DNA of 64,000 nucleotides from JADJPF01 sp964492845. GTDB taxonomy: Bacteria; Acidobacteriota; Blastocatellia; Chloracidobacteriales; JADJPF01. The notes under the pieces are model-generated. The model saw nothing but the letters and a program-made list of their open reading frames with translations, had not been told where the DNA came from and did not search any database. Location of the stretch: positions 1 to 64,000 of the forward strand of contig CAZBMZ010000013.1 of the NCBI GenBank assembly GCA_964492845.1, given 5' to 3'. How positions within the stretch are numbered: the first letter of the stretch is position 1; each line of letters opens with the position of its first letter. The position numbers and the translations under genes are program-made. Positions 9,801 to 17,384 of this stretch are shown in pieces.

Positions 9801-10156
9801 CTGGAGCAGGTATTGTAGTAAGAAATTCTATTATTTTAGTAGATTTTATAGAGTTAAGACTTAAGGAAGGAATGCCATTAAGCGAAGCTGTAATTGATGC
9901 TGGTGCAGTAAGATTTCGTCCAATGTTACTTACTGCGGCAGCGGTTGTTGTAGGTGCTTCAGTTATTTTATTTGACCCTATTTTTCAAGGTTTAGCTCTT
10001 TCATTAATGGCTGGGGAAGTAGCATCATTGCTGCTTTCAAGAATGACTGTCCCAATACTTTATTATATGAATGCTAAAGGTCAACATCAAAAACCTAATG
10101 AAAAAATAGTTGATTGCGAAACACCTCTGACTAGACATAAGCCTATATTTGAATAG
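6878..10156 (+). CDS. RND-family efflux pump permease subunit
   Basis: This is the proton-driven inner-membrane pump of the tripartite system, 1092 residues. It has the usual RND layout: TM1, a large periplasmic loop, TM2-7, a second loop, TM8-12. The conserved TM4 proton-relay stretch is GILVDDAIVIVENI. The N-terminal LPREEEPQI motif is typical of a widespread RND branch distinct from AcrB. I chose the ATG at 6878 because GGAGG (6868-6872) sits 5 bases before it. A longer reading from GTG at 6866 would begin inside that ribosome site. The last 20 residues are polar and variable. Confidence 0.93.
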   Translation: MKKDLGLAGKLAQLFIDSKLTLLIIFASILLGLGAIQLLPREEEPQIIVPIIDVFVQMPGANAKEVEERVTKPMEKLLWEIPGVEYIYSTSSPGSCLAIVRFRVGEKEEDAIVRLNQKMFANFDLIPPGATQPLIKPRSIDDVPILALTLWSKRYDHYELRQIAAQLHDQIKEVTDVSEVKLIGGQKRQVKVVLDETKMAAYQIAPATIIPKLKQANQELESGSFSSNNQEFLVETGSFLQTANEVGNIVLGVFNNRPVYLRDVAIIEDGAEEPSNYVFFNSGQAANLSQSLIIGSNEKADNNSYPAVTISVAKRKSTNATLIAEQVIEKVKSLSGKIIPADVNVSVTRNYGETAKEKSNELLFHMFLAILSVSVLIWLTLGFRESGVVAIAIPVTLALTLVVFYLYGYTLNRVTLFALIFSIGILVDDAIVIVENIVRHYRMPENKARSVIDIALEAVAEVGNPTILATFTVIAAILPMAFVRGLMGPYMRPIPVGASAAMLFSLLVAFIVTPWAAKRLLAKEENTNPHNQEDWTTKFYRRIMTPLINLPKWRYSFLVMVVVLLLGAFSLVAFKGVMVKMLPFDNKSEIQIVIDMPEATTLEKTATVSQEIGTYLATIPEITDYQTYVGTASPYNFNGLVRHYFLRQGTNVADIQINLAPKEERSKQSHNLAKELRPKIQEIARRHQANIKVAEIPPGPPVLQTLVAEVYGANYQEQIAVAKEIRAIFEKTEGVVDVDWYVEDDQVKYQFIVDKEKAALNGISTEQINITLRLALQGLGVGLLHQSKDKEDVPIILQLPRSERSSLQDLSEISVQGQDSLVPLSQLIKVEKLTQDKSIYHKNLMPVVYVTGDVAGSEESPVYSIGKLSDEIAKIKTPEGYKIEQYTSQQPFSSEQIAMKWDGEWHITYEVFRDLGLAFAAVLILIYILTVGWFESFRTPLVIMAAIPFSLVGILPAHWFMGAFFTATSMIGFIAGAGIVVRNSIILVDFIELRLKEGMPLSEAVIDAGAVRFRPMLLTAAAVVVGASVILFDPIFQGLALSLMAGEVASLLLSRMTVPILYYMNAKGQHQKPNEKIVDCETPLTRHKPIFE

Positions 10157-10177
10157 GAGTTAATGAAAATATAAAAA

Positions 10178-10900
10178 TTATTTTGGCAAATAAAGCGACA
10201 TTTGATCACCTAGAGTAATGTCATCAATATGCCCAATAATATCTCCTACTTGATTTCGCACATGCATATGAGTGTTAGATGAGTGATGAGTAAATATTCC
10301 TTGGTGTTTATCAGAATAAAACCCAACTATTTCTACCTTTTGTTGTTCTAAAACACCCTTAAATTTAGCTTGGTTATGTTTTTCTTGACTAACAGGGGTA
10401 TTGTCAGAAACATAGTTATTAATATGCCAATTGACTTTTAATGGGCTACCTTTTAGCAAAAAAGGGAAAGGCTTATTTATATCTATATTGGCAGTTTTTG
10501 CACTTTGAGCTACAAATTTTTCTAGTTCAGAATAACTTTTAATATTTGTAGGTAAAGTTATTTCTTGCCAATTAGAAACTTCTGCCCAAACCATAAAAAT
10601 AGCTTTTTTATCAAATGATTTTTCAACTACAACAGAATTATTGCGAATAAAACTAATGTAAGGGATAGAGTCCCAAATCATAATTTCACCGCTTAAGCCT
10701 TCTAATGGAGCAACTGCATATAGATGCGGTTTGTTGCTAAATTCTGTAAGTGCAATATTGCCTTTTATATTTCCTTCTAAAAACATATTACGCATCGCGC
10801 CTCGATGCTCAAGCGTGAAAGAAACTTGTTCTGTAGATTTTGTTGGGGTATTCATACAACTAGCAAATATCAGAATTAAAAAAACGAAAATATATTTCAT
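10178..10900 (-). CDS. Acetolactate-decarboxylase-like lipoprotein
   Basis: This 240-residue lipoprotein (lipobox ending at C15) resembles alpha-acetolactate decarboxylase in motif order. An early segment, GLSGEIMIWDSIPYIS, matches the family's LDGE..LDG..Y stretch. A late segment has THMHV (H211, H213) followed by IIGHIDD (H224), which are the positions of the three zinc-binding histidines in BudA-type enzymes. It is convergent with the RND gene and has no valine or acetoin pathway neighbours. The predicted cell-envelope location is odd for an enzyme of pyruvate metabolism, so the fold may be used on another substrate. The assignment is from motif reading only. Confidence 0.65.
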   Translation of the reverse strand: MKYIFVFLILIFASCMNTPTKSTEQVSFTLEHRGAMRNMFLEGNIKGNIALTEFSNKPHLYAVAPLEGLSGEIMIWDSIPYISFIRNNSVVVEKSFDKKAIFMVWAEVSNWQEITLPTNIKSYSELEKFVAQSAKTANIDINKPFPFLLKGSPLKVNWHINNYVSDNTPVSQEKHNQAKFKGVLEQQKVEIVGFYSDKHQGIFTHHSSNTHMHVRNQVGDIIGHIDDITLGDQMSLYLPK

Positions 10901-11120
10901 GATTAAAATTGATAACCTTTTATTTACTTCAGTATTTAACTTATAAAAATAAGGATTTTTACTTTATATCTAAAAATACCAAAAGAAAAAGTCTGTAAAA
11001 ACAAATACTTACAAATTAAAGATTGTTAGCTATTTGATCAGATGATATCATTAATCGATTTTTAGGCAAACAACTAGAAACATCTGGAAACATCAACTAA
11101 AAAATTTAAGGCTGTCTTTT

Positions 11121-12347
11121 ATGTCAATAATAATCTTATCTCTGCTGCCCTGTCTTTTTTGGTTAGTTTTTTTTTATGTTCAGGATTGGTATGACCGAGA
11201 ACCCATTTCTTTAGTTGCCATTACGTTTTTATTAGGCATTTTTTCTACAATACCAGCATTGCTTCTTAATACAGTAGGAATGGTTTTTGTAGGAGTATTT
11301 TTAGGACAAGAAAACTTTTTAGCTAACTTTGTAATGTTTTTTGGAATAGTTGGGCCAGTTGAGGAAACAGTTAAGTTGCTGGCTGTACTTGTATTTGCCT
11401 ATAAATTACCTGAATTTGATGAGCCTATTGATGGGGTAATTTACTCAGCCGCTGCTGCATTAGGATTTGCTGCTGCCGAAAATGTTTTATATGTTAGCCA
11501 ATTTAAGAGCTTAGAAATTTTAACTGTTCGCGGGCCCCTAGCTAATGCAGGACATGCTTTATTTTCAGCCTTTTGGGGACTTGCTCTTAGCCGTGCTAAA
11601 GCAGCACCAAATAGCGGCGGTCAAAGAACAAATATAATTCTTTATGGATTATTGGCTGCTGCAATTGTTCATGGGCTTTATAACTTTATTTTATCTATGC
11701 TAGGCGATGCTTCTATTATTATGTCATTTTTACCTATTTTCTTATTAATGGGTGGAATGTTTTGGTATGTAGAGCATAAAGTATTAGGTTTTATTAAAAC
11801 TTCTCCTAAACGTCCAACTACCAACAAATTAAAAGCAATGCTAAAATGCCCGCAGTGTGGTCAATTAGGTAAAGCAGGCTTAACTTGTCGTGGTTGTCGT
11901 AACAAATTACCTCAAATCGACTTAGGAGAAATGAGAGCTTGTAGCAAATGTAGTGAGATTAACCAACCTGGCACAGTTCAATGTAGCCGATGTTATAACA
12001 GTTTACTGGCTGTAACACATTCTGCCCCTACAACAGTTTATCCACATTTTATTAAAATGACTGATTCTGGAACCGAACAAACTGTTCATATTTTAGATAA
12101 ACCTACAACAAATATAGGTAAAACACTGGACAACGACTTTGTTTTAGATGATGAAACTATAGAAAATCGTCATGCACGTATTTTTTGGGACGAACGCGGT
12201 TTTCATGTTCTTCAAGACTTAGGTAGCATTAATGGTATCTTTATTAATGGTCAACGAGTTAACGAAGGCCATTTACAAAACGGTTATGAAGTAAGGTTAG
12301 GTCAAATTCGTTTAGTTTATCGGGCTTTAAGCATTATGCAAATATAG
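11121..12347 (+). CDS. PrsW-type intramembrane protease with zinc-ribbon and FHA domains
   Basis: Residues 1-225 form a multi-pass PrsW-family protease. Its candidate catalytic residues are E81-E82 in GPVEETVK, E120 in AAENVLY, H145 in GHALFSAFWG and H184 in HGLYNF. A cytosolic linker with paired CxxC zinc-ribbon motifs (about 240-290) follows. The C-terminal FHA domain (about 320-405) has the phosphothreonine-binding signs GKTLDNDFVL, NRHA and LGSINGIFING. PrsW enzymes cleave anti-sigma factors or other membrane proteins, while FHA domains read Ser/Thr kinase products. The fusion suggests proteolysis gated by kinase signalling, which is an inference. The next gene starts 13 bases later. Confidence 0.85.
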   Translation: MSIIILSLLPCLFWLVFFYVQDWYDREPISLVAITFLLGIFSTIPALLLNTVGMVFVGVFLGQENFLANFVMFFGIVGPVEETVKLLAVLVFAYKLPEFDEPIDGVIYSAAAALGFAAAENVLYVSQFKSLEILTVRGPLANAGHALFSAFWGLALSRAKAAPNSGGQRTNIILYGLLAAAIVHGLYNFILSMLGDASIIMSFLPIFLLMGGMFWYVEHKVLGFIKTSPKRPTTNKLKAMLKCPQCGQLGKAGLTCRGCRNKLPQIDLGEMRACSKCSEINQPGTVQCSRCYNSLLAVTHSAPTTVYPHFIKMTDSGTEQTVHILDKPTTNIGKTLDNDFVLDDETIENRHARIFWDERGFHVLQDLGSINGIFINGQRVNEGHLQNGYEVRLGQIRLVYRALSIMQI

Positions 12348-12360
12348 GGTTAAAATTTCT

Positions 12361-13290
12361 ATGAAGCACAAAAATATTAGATTTGCTTTATATTTATCTT
12401 TTTTGCTTACTTTAACTTGTCTTTATCAACTGCCTGTTTATTCAATTAGTTATGGAAATCCTATTTTATCTTCATTGCAAAATCAGCAGCTTAAGCAACA
12501 TATTTTAAGCTTAATTAATCAAGAGCGTGCAAGTTTTGGTCTACGGCCTGTTGAACTAGACGGTTTTGCAAGCAAAGTAGCAGAACGTCATTGTCAAGAA
12601 ATGCTAGATTATGAATTTACAAGCCATTGGAATCAAGCAGGCTTAAAACCTTATATGCGCTATTCTTATGCTGGTGGAGTTGATGCCGTTATGGAAAATG
12701 TTGCCGGAAAATGGAGCAATAGCGGTTTAGAGCCAGCACGCATTCCATCAATAGTTGAGCAACTACATTTAGCAATGTTTAATGAATACCCACCAAATGA
12801 CAGTCATCGACGAACAATTTTACAACCACAACATACACACGTCGGGCTAGCATTTTTCTTTAATCAAAACCGCTTACAAATAGCAGAAGAATTTGTTGCC
12901 CGTTATGTTGATGTTGAGCCAATTGCACGAAAAATCAAACTTGGCGAAGATATTTTAATTAAAGGGGAACTACTTTATGAAGCAACAGAACTTCATACAA
13001 TAGATGTTTTTTATGAACCTTTCCCAGAAAAAATGACTGTAGGTTATCTTAATCGAACAACTCAGTATGGTTTTCCTAAAGATCGCCTTGTGCTACGAAC
13101 TAAAACGGCTGAAGGTTATAGCTATCCTGATGGAACAACGGGAAGCATAGAAGTTAATAAAGAAACAGGGAAATTTTCCTGTCTAATTAGCTCAAAAGCA
13201 GGACAGCCAGGAATTTACACCTTAGTAGTTTGGATTAATCATGAAGGACGAAAATTCCCAGCAACTAATATTTGTGTAGAGGTTAAATAA
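12361..13290 (+). CDS. Secreted CAP/SCP-domain protein
   Basis: This 309-residue protein has an N-terminal signal sequence (to about residue 28). A CAP domain follows (about 45-190) with INQERASFGLRPVELD, AERHCQEM, SHWNQ and HRRTIL, typical of bacterial SCP/PR1-like proteins. A C-terminal part of about 110 residues looks beta-rich and unassigned. The molecular role of bacterial CAP proteins is mostly unknown. It is probably co-transcribed with the PrsW-FHA gene 13 bases upstream. Confidence 0.85.
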   Translation: MKHKNIRFALYLSFLLTLTCLYQLPVYSISYGNPILSSLQNQQLKQHILSLINQERASFGLRPVELDGFASKVAERHCQEMLDYEFTSHWNQAGLKPYMRYSYAGGVDAVMENVAGKWSNSGLEPARIPSIVEQLHLAMFNEYPPNDSHRRTILQPQHTHVGLAFFFNQNRLQIAEEFVARYVDVEPIARKIKLGEDILIKGELLYEATELHTIDVFYEPFPEKMTVGYLNRTTQYGFPKDRLVLRTKTAEGYSYPDGTTGSIEVNKETGKFSCLISSKAGQPGIYTLVVWINHEGRKFPATNICVEVK

Positions 13291-13301
13291 TAAAAATTGT
13301 C

Positions 13302-13330
13302 CTGACATTGTCAGACATTTTTGTTATAGT
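13302..13330 (+). promoter_or_regulatory. TA promoter with overlapping palindromic operator
   Basis: CTGACA (13302-13307) and TATAGT (13325-13330), 17 bases apart, make a good sigma-70-type promoter for the antitoxin-toxin pair. The perfect palindrome CTGACATTGTCAG (13302-13314) covers the -35 element. This is where a ribbon-helix-helix antitoxin would be expected to bind for autoregulation. Binding itself is inferred. Confidence 0.65.
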
Positions 13331-13362
13331 GAGATTTGGTTAAAGAAAGAAAAAGGATTTAT

Positions 13363-13650
13363 ATGTCTAGTAAAACAACCAAAACACAAAAACTTGATAT
13401 ACGTTTAACTCCTGAAGCTAAACAAAAACTTTATTCTGCTGCTGCACTTCTACAGCGTTCTGTAAGTGAATTTGTCTTAGAAAGTGCGCTTGCCCGTGCA
13501 GAAGAAACCTTAGCTGACCGAAAACATTTTGGTCTTAAAGCTGAACAATGGACGGCCTTTATAGAAGCTTTAGACAAAGAAATAGTGACATTACCTAGGT
13601 TGCAAAAACTTTTTGATGAGCCAAGTATTTTTGAAAAGCGGAAGGTTTAG
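13363..13650 (+). CDS. TacA-like antitoxin (DUF1778, ribbon-helix-helix)
   Basis: This 95-residue protein has an N-terminal ribbon-helix-helix DNA-binding segment (KLDIRLTPEAKQKLYSAA, then SVSEFVLESAL). A C-terminal tail is expected to wrap and neutralise the partner acetyltransferase. This layout is typical of DUF1778 antitoxins of TacAT/AtaRT pairs. The ATG at 13363 is preferred to a TTG at 13336 because AAAGGA lies about 6 bases before it and the RHH strand begins soon after. The toxin gene follows 5 bases after the stop. Confidence 0.88.
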   Translation: MSSKTTKTQKLDIRLTPEAKQKLYSAAALLQRSVSEFVLESALARAEETLADRKHFGLKAEQWTAFIEALDKEIVTLPRLQKLFDEPSIFEKRKV

Positions 13651-13655
13651 TAGCT

Positions 13656-14150
13656 TTGTTTTATATAGAAAAATTACGGCGAGATCATGCGGTAGAAAAC
13701 TTTGATTGTGGGCAAGAAGATCTTAATCGTTTTCTTCTACGCTTTGCATTGGCTAATCAACTATCTAATGCCTCACAAACTTATTTGGGTTTAGCAGACA
13801 ATTCTATTGTTGGATTCTATACAATTGTAGTAGGAGAAATTGCTTATGATGATGCCCCAGACAGGCTTACTAAAGGTTTAGCACATCATCCTATGCCTGT
13901 AGCAATACTAGCACGTTTGGCTGTAAGCGTTGATTGGCAAGGAAAAGGTGTTGGAGCAGGTTTATTAAAAGATGCAATGAAGCGAATACTGCAAGCGGCT
14001 GATATTATAGGAATTAGAGCATTTATTGTTCATGCCAAAGATGAAAATGCAAAACGCTTTTATGAGCGATTTAATTTTGTTTCTTCTCCTACAGATCCAC
14101 TACATTTATATTTATTGATTAAAGATATTCGTAAAATTGCTAAACTATAA
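13656..14150 (+). CDS. GNAT acetyltransferase toxin (TacT/AtaT-like)
   Basis: This 164-residue GNAT-fold protein has the acetyl-CoA pyrophosphate loop QGKGVG after ARLAVSVDW. The late FYERFNF motif supplies the tyrosine found in TacT-type toxins. Characterised relatives acetylate the amino group of aminoacyl-tRNAs and stop translation. The start is a TTG at 13656 with GAAGG just inside the antitoxin end, implying weak, coupled translation. The two-gene order and short gap support a toxin-antitoxin pair. Which tRNA it targets cannot be told from sequence. Confidence 0.87.
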   Translation: MFYIEKLRRDHAVENFDCGQEDLNRFLLRFALANQLSNASQTYLGLADNSIVGFYTIVVGEIAYDDAPDRLTKGLAHHPMPVAILARLAVSVDWQGKGVGAGLLKDAMKRILQAADIIGIRAFIVHAKDENAKRFYERFNFVSSPTDPLHLYLLIKDIRKIAKL

Positions 14151-14173
14151 GATATATTAATTAAATAAAAGAG

Positions 14174-14200
14174 CCTAGCAATTAGCTGCTAGGATTTTTT
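14174..14200. terminator. Rho-independent terminator after the TA pair
   Basis: A 7-base stem CCTAGCA/TGCTAGG with a 6-base loop is followed by a T-run on the plus strand and preceded by an A-rich run. It can therefore serve both the TA operon and the convergent peptidase gene. Confidence 0.8.
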
Positions 14201-14219
14201 ATTTAATGTTAATAAATTA

Positions 14220-15566
14220 TTACTTAGCCGCAACAACTTGTTTTGCATCAGGAGAAATTTTATTAAAACCTTTCCAAATGTTTTCAGTTAAGGCTTTTAG
14301 TTTTGCTTCGCTTACACCTTCAATTGTTAATATTTCTTGATCACGGCGTTCAATTAAAATCATTCCTTCGTCTGAAGAGTAAATAAATAAATTTGGATTT
14401 TTTTCATCACTAACTAGTTTAGCTTTAGGATAACGTTTTAAGCTACGTTGCTGATAAGCTTTAAAAAATTCTTCAGTATCTTTTTCTGTATCCCAATTAG
14501 ATAGTTGTACTAAAACATTATCACCTGTTTTAGATTGATCATAAAAACCATATTGATCACCACCCCAACCAGCAGCAGCAATTTTAGCCTGATCTTTACC
14601 TAAGAATTCTACTAAGATTTGGTAATAACCATACTCACCTTGGACGCTAGTTTCTGCCTTGTTCCAGTTTTCTCCTAATTGAGCGGTAAGGTCTGGAAAC
14701 TTGATAATTACTGGACTTTCACGGTTTAAGGCTTTTTCTGGATGTAGGATTTGTTCAGTGCTTTCTACTAATTCATTGTTATAGAGATCAGCGATTTTTT
14801 GCCATGAGCTTTTACCTACTACTTGTTGAACAAAAGATGCGCCATAAATATAAGGAAATTCTAGGGTTTCTCGTATTGCTCTAGGTGTTTTTGCTAGCAC
14901 AGGAAAACGATTATTGTCACTAGCACTATTACCTAATTCTAGTAAAGATGAAATAGGAACTGGCATTTTAGTAATATCAAGCCCTTGTGCCTTAAATAAA
15001 TAGTTAAACATTACAATTGTTGCTTCGCCTTCTATTAAAGCTTGAATGGCTAATTCTTGATCACCTTTATCTTTAGGAAATTTATCAAAGCGACGAAGGT
15101 TAAAATTTTGATCTTGGACGGCATGCATTAGCTCATGTGCTATTACAGGCTTTTGCTCTTCTAGCTCTAACCAATCGACTAAGTAAAATTCTCCTGTACG
15201 AGGGTCATAAAAACCGCCTATTTGTTCACAAAGTAGCTTTATGGTTTCTTCACGTAAGTTATAGTCTTTTGGAATTAAACCAAGGCGAACTAAAAAGCGG
15301 TGTTGGGATTTTAATTCTTCTGGGGAATGTTCTTCGTCTAGGTCGCGGACTACAATTTCTTGTAGTTCAGGACGAGACTTAAAGCCAGATTTAGCAGGAT
15401 TTTTAGCTGGTAGACCTCGAAGTTCACTTACTTCTTTTAATATAGTTTCGGAAGCTTTTAATATGCTTTGTCTGTCTTTGGTTAGGGCGGGTTGTTGGGC
15501 TACTAAGTTGTTAGCTAGCAATAAAATAAGGATTGTAAACAGCAAAAACGCTCTTTTTTTTATCAC
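14220..15566 (-). CDS. Secreted zinc metallopeptidase (HEXXH, gluzincin-like)
   Basis: This 448-residue protein has a signal peptide (hydrophobic 5-20, then LVAQQ) and the zinc motif HELMH (144-148). EGEA about 30 residues later (E179 or E181) is a plausible third ligand. The region before it (GGFYDPRTGEFYLV) is typical of a group of uncharacterised secreted peptidases. I chose GTG at 15566 because an AGAGGTG ribosome site lies 5 bases before it. An upstream start at 15614 would put 16 polar residues ahead of the signal peptide. It appears monocistronic with its own promoter. The substrate is unknown. Confidence 0.75.
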   Translation of the reverse strand: MIKKRAFLLFTILILLLANNLVAQQPALTKDRQSILKASETILKEVSELRGLPAKNPAKSGFKSRPELQEIVVRDLDEEHSPEELKSQHRFLVRLGLIPKDYNLREETIKLLCEQIGGFYDPRTGEFYLVDWLELEEQKPVIAHELMHAVQDQNFNLRRFDKFPKDKGDQELAIQALIEGEATIVMFNYLFKAQGLDITKMPVPISSLLELGNSASDNNRFPVLAKTPRAIRETLEFPYIYGASFVQQVVGKSSWQKIADLYNNELVESTEQILHPEKALNRESPVIIKFPDLTAQLGENWNKAETSVQGEYGYYQILVEFLGKDQAKIAAAGWGGDQYGFYDQSKTGDNVLVQLSNWDTEKDTEEFFKAYQQRSLKRYPKAKLVSDEKNPNLFIYSSDEGMILIERRDQEILTIEGVSEAKLKALTENIWKGFNKISPDAKQVVAAK

Positions 15567-15623
15567 AAAAACACCTCTAAAGTTATTGTTTGTTATTATT
15601 TGATTTTTTTGCACTAATTCTTT

Positions 15624-15652
15624 ATCATCGGCTCTTAGTCGCTTTCTGTCAA
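15624..15652 (-). promoter_or_regulatory. Promoter of the metallopeptidase gene
   Basis: On the minus strand TTGACA (15647-15652) and GATGAT (15624-15629) are separated by 17 bases, about 50 bases before the GTG start. The -35 is a consensus match and the -10 is weak. Confidence 0.45.
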
Positions 15653-15655
15653 GAG

Positions 15656-15684
15656 TTGACTTAGTAAAATTAATCGGCTAATTT
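15656..15684 (+). promoter_or_regulatory. Possible promoter in the 15.6-16.0 kb spacer
   Basis: The spacer 15567-15973 has no gene. It holds a plus-strand TTGACT (15656-15661) 17 bases before TAATTT (15679-15684). The latter lies in an inverted repeat, AAAATTA-N6-TAATTTT (15666-15685). If used, this would give patA a leader of nearly 290 bases. The overlap of a repeat with the -10 region could be regulatory, but AT-rich sequence makes chance likely. Confidence 0.3.
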
Positions 15685-15973
15685 TAAAGCAACTTGGGTA
15701 ACTTCAATTGATATTTAATTATTTAAACCTTGGTAAACTGCAATACACTAAATTACTAGTTGAAAAAATCGCAGAGTAAAGCCAGGTGATTTATGAGTAA
15801 AACCTTAAATAACTCCAAAATTTTTAGTTCTAACATCTACCTATCAACAAATCTCTGCCATAATAAATATTCTTTAACACATACATAGCTTCTTGTCTTA
15901 CTTTTTGCTTGCTTATCTTAAATATTTATCAAAAAATTAATTTACTTTCCCTAAGATAAAATAAAGGTGATTT

Positions 15974-17359
15974 ATGAAAAACTTTAAGGTCGTCACAGAA
16001 CAGCCTGACGAGAAAGAATCTCGTTATCAACAAGCCATTATAGAATCTGCTCGTTGGTTAAAAATAATTTCTACTGACCATGTAAATGACTACCAAAAAA
16101 GACGTATTGAGCGCGATACAATAGACAATTTTAATTCATATTATAATAGAGGCTTCTTAGAATATCGTAAGTCAATGACTGAATCAGGGCTTTATGCTGC
16201 TATTGAGTGGGATGGTCAAGGCTCAATTATTACTGACATTATGGGACGACGTTTTATTGATTGTTTAGGCGGCTATGGAATTTATAGCGCAGGCATTAAA
16301 CATCCTAAAATTCTATCTGCGGTCTCTACACAACTTCAAAGAATGCCTCTTTCTAGCCAAGAATTATTTGACCCTTTACGAGGAGCCTTAGCTAATTTAT
16401 TAGGTGAAATTGCACCGGGTGATTTACAGTATAGCTTTTTTATTAACAATGGGACTGATGCTGTAGAAGGGGCAATGAAGCTAGCCCGACTTTATACAAA
16501 AAAACCAGGTTTTATTAGCTGTATAAAAGGGTTTCATGGAAAATCCTATGGTAGTTTAAGCTTGATGGGTAAAGCGGCTTATCGTGTACCTTTTGAACCA
16601 CTCCTGCAAGACGTTTTCTTTGTGCCTTTTGGAGATGCAGAAGAAGTTGAATGGGAACTACAAAAGGCTGAAGCTGTAGGGATGGGAATTGCAGCCGTTG
16701 TTGTTGAGCCTGTACAAGGCGAAGCAGGCGCGATTGTTCCGCCAGATGATTATTTTCCTAGATTACGAGAAATTTGCGACAAATTCCAAGTTTTGCTAAT
16801 TGCTGATGAAGTGCAAACCGGAATGGGGCGAACAGGTAAAATGTTTGCAGTAGATCACTGGAATGTTGTTCCAGATATTATGTGTTTAGGTAAAGCTTTA
16901 GGTGGTGGAGTCATGCCGCTTTCAGCCTTTATTTCTACTCCAGAAATTTGGGGAGTTTTAGAAGAAAATCCATTTATCCATTCATCAACTTTTGGCGGCA
17001 ACCCTCTAGCTTGTGCTGCTGGAATTGCTGCTATTAATGTTACTTTAGAAGAAGACTTACCTGGACAAGCTACTGTGTCTGGAACATTTTTACTAAAAAG
17101 TTTTCAGGATATTCAGTCACGCTATAAAGAATACTTAATAGATGTTAGAGGTAAAGGATTATTAATAGGACTAGAATTTGTAGATAATGAATTTGGATAT
17201 GCTGTTGCTGCTGGACTATTTCGACGAGGGGTTTTAGTGGCAGGAACATTGCTTAATTCTAAAGTTATAAGGATTGAGCCAGCACTTAATATTTCTAAAG
17301 ATTTGTTAACAGAAGTCTTAAATGCTTTTGAAGATACAATGAAGGACTTGACTTCATAA
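15974..17359 (+). CDS. patA: Putrescine aminotransferase (class III, PLP)
   Basis: This 461-residue class-III aminotransferase matches E. coli PatA/YgjG motif by motif: GFLEYRKSMT, FIDCLGGYGI, SSQELFDPLR, GFHGKSYG, DEVQTGMGRTGKMF, TFGGNPLACAA and RGVLVAGT. The PLP lysine is K307 in CLGKALGGG, and D278 contacts the ring nitrogen. It would transfer the amino group of putrescine (possibly cadaverine) to 2-oxoglutarate, feeding polyamine nitrogen into glutamate. The N-terminus is about 20 residues longer than the E. coli form. AAAGGTGA precedes the ATG. The HD gene follows 25 bases later. Confidence 0.9.
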   Translation: MKNFKVVTEQPDEKESRYQQAIIESARWLKIISTDHVNDYQKRRIERDTIDNFNSYYNRGFLEYRKSMTESGLYAAIEWDGQGSIITDIMGRRFIDCLGGYGIYSAGIKHPKILSAVSTQLQRMPLSSQELFDPLRGALANLLGEIAPGDLQYSFFINNGTDAVEGAMKLARLYTKKPGFISCIKGFHGKSYGSLSLMGKAAYRVPFEPLLQDVFFVPFGDAEEVEWELQKAEAVGMGIAAVVVEPVQGEAGAIVPPDDYFPRLREICDKFQVLLIADEVQTGMGRTGKMFAVDHWNVVPDIMCLGKALGGGVMPLSAFISTPEIWGVLEENPFIHSSTFGGNPLACAAGIAAINVTLEEDLPGQATVSGTFLLKSFQDIQSRYKEYLIDVRGKGLLIGLEFVDNEFGYAVAAGLFRRGVLVAGTLLNSKVIRIEPALNISKDLLTEVLNAFEDTMKDLTS

Positions 17360-17384
17360 ATTTAAGTAATTAAAAGGTAGCTTG

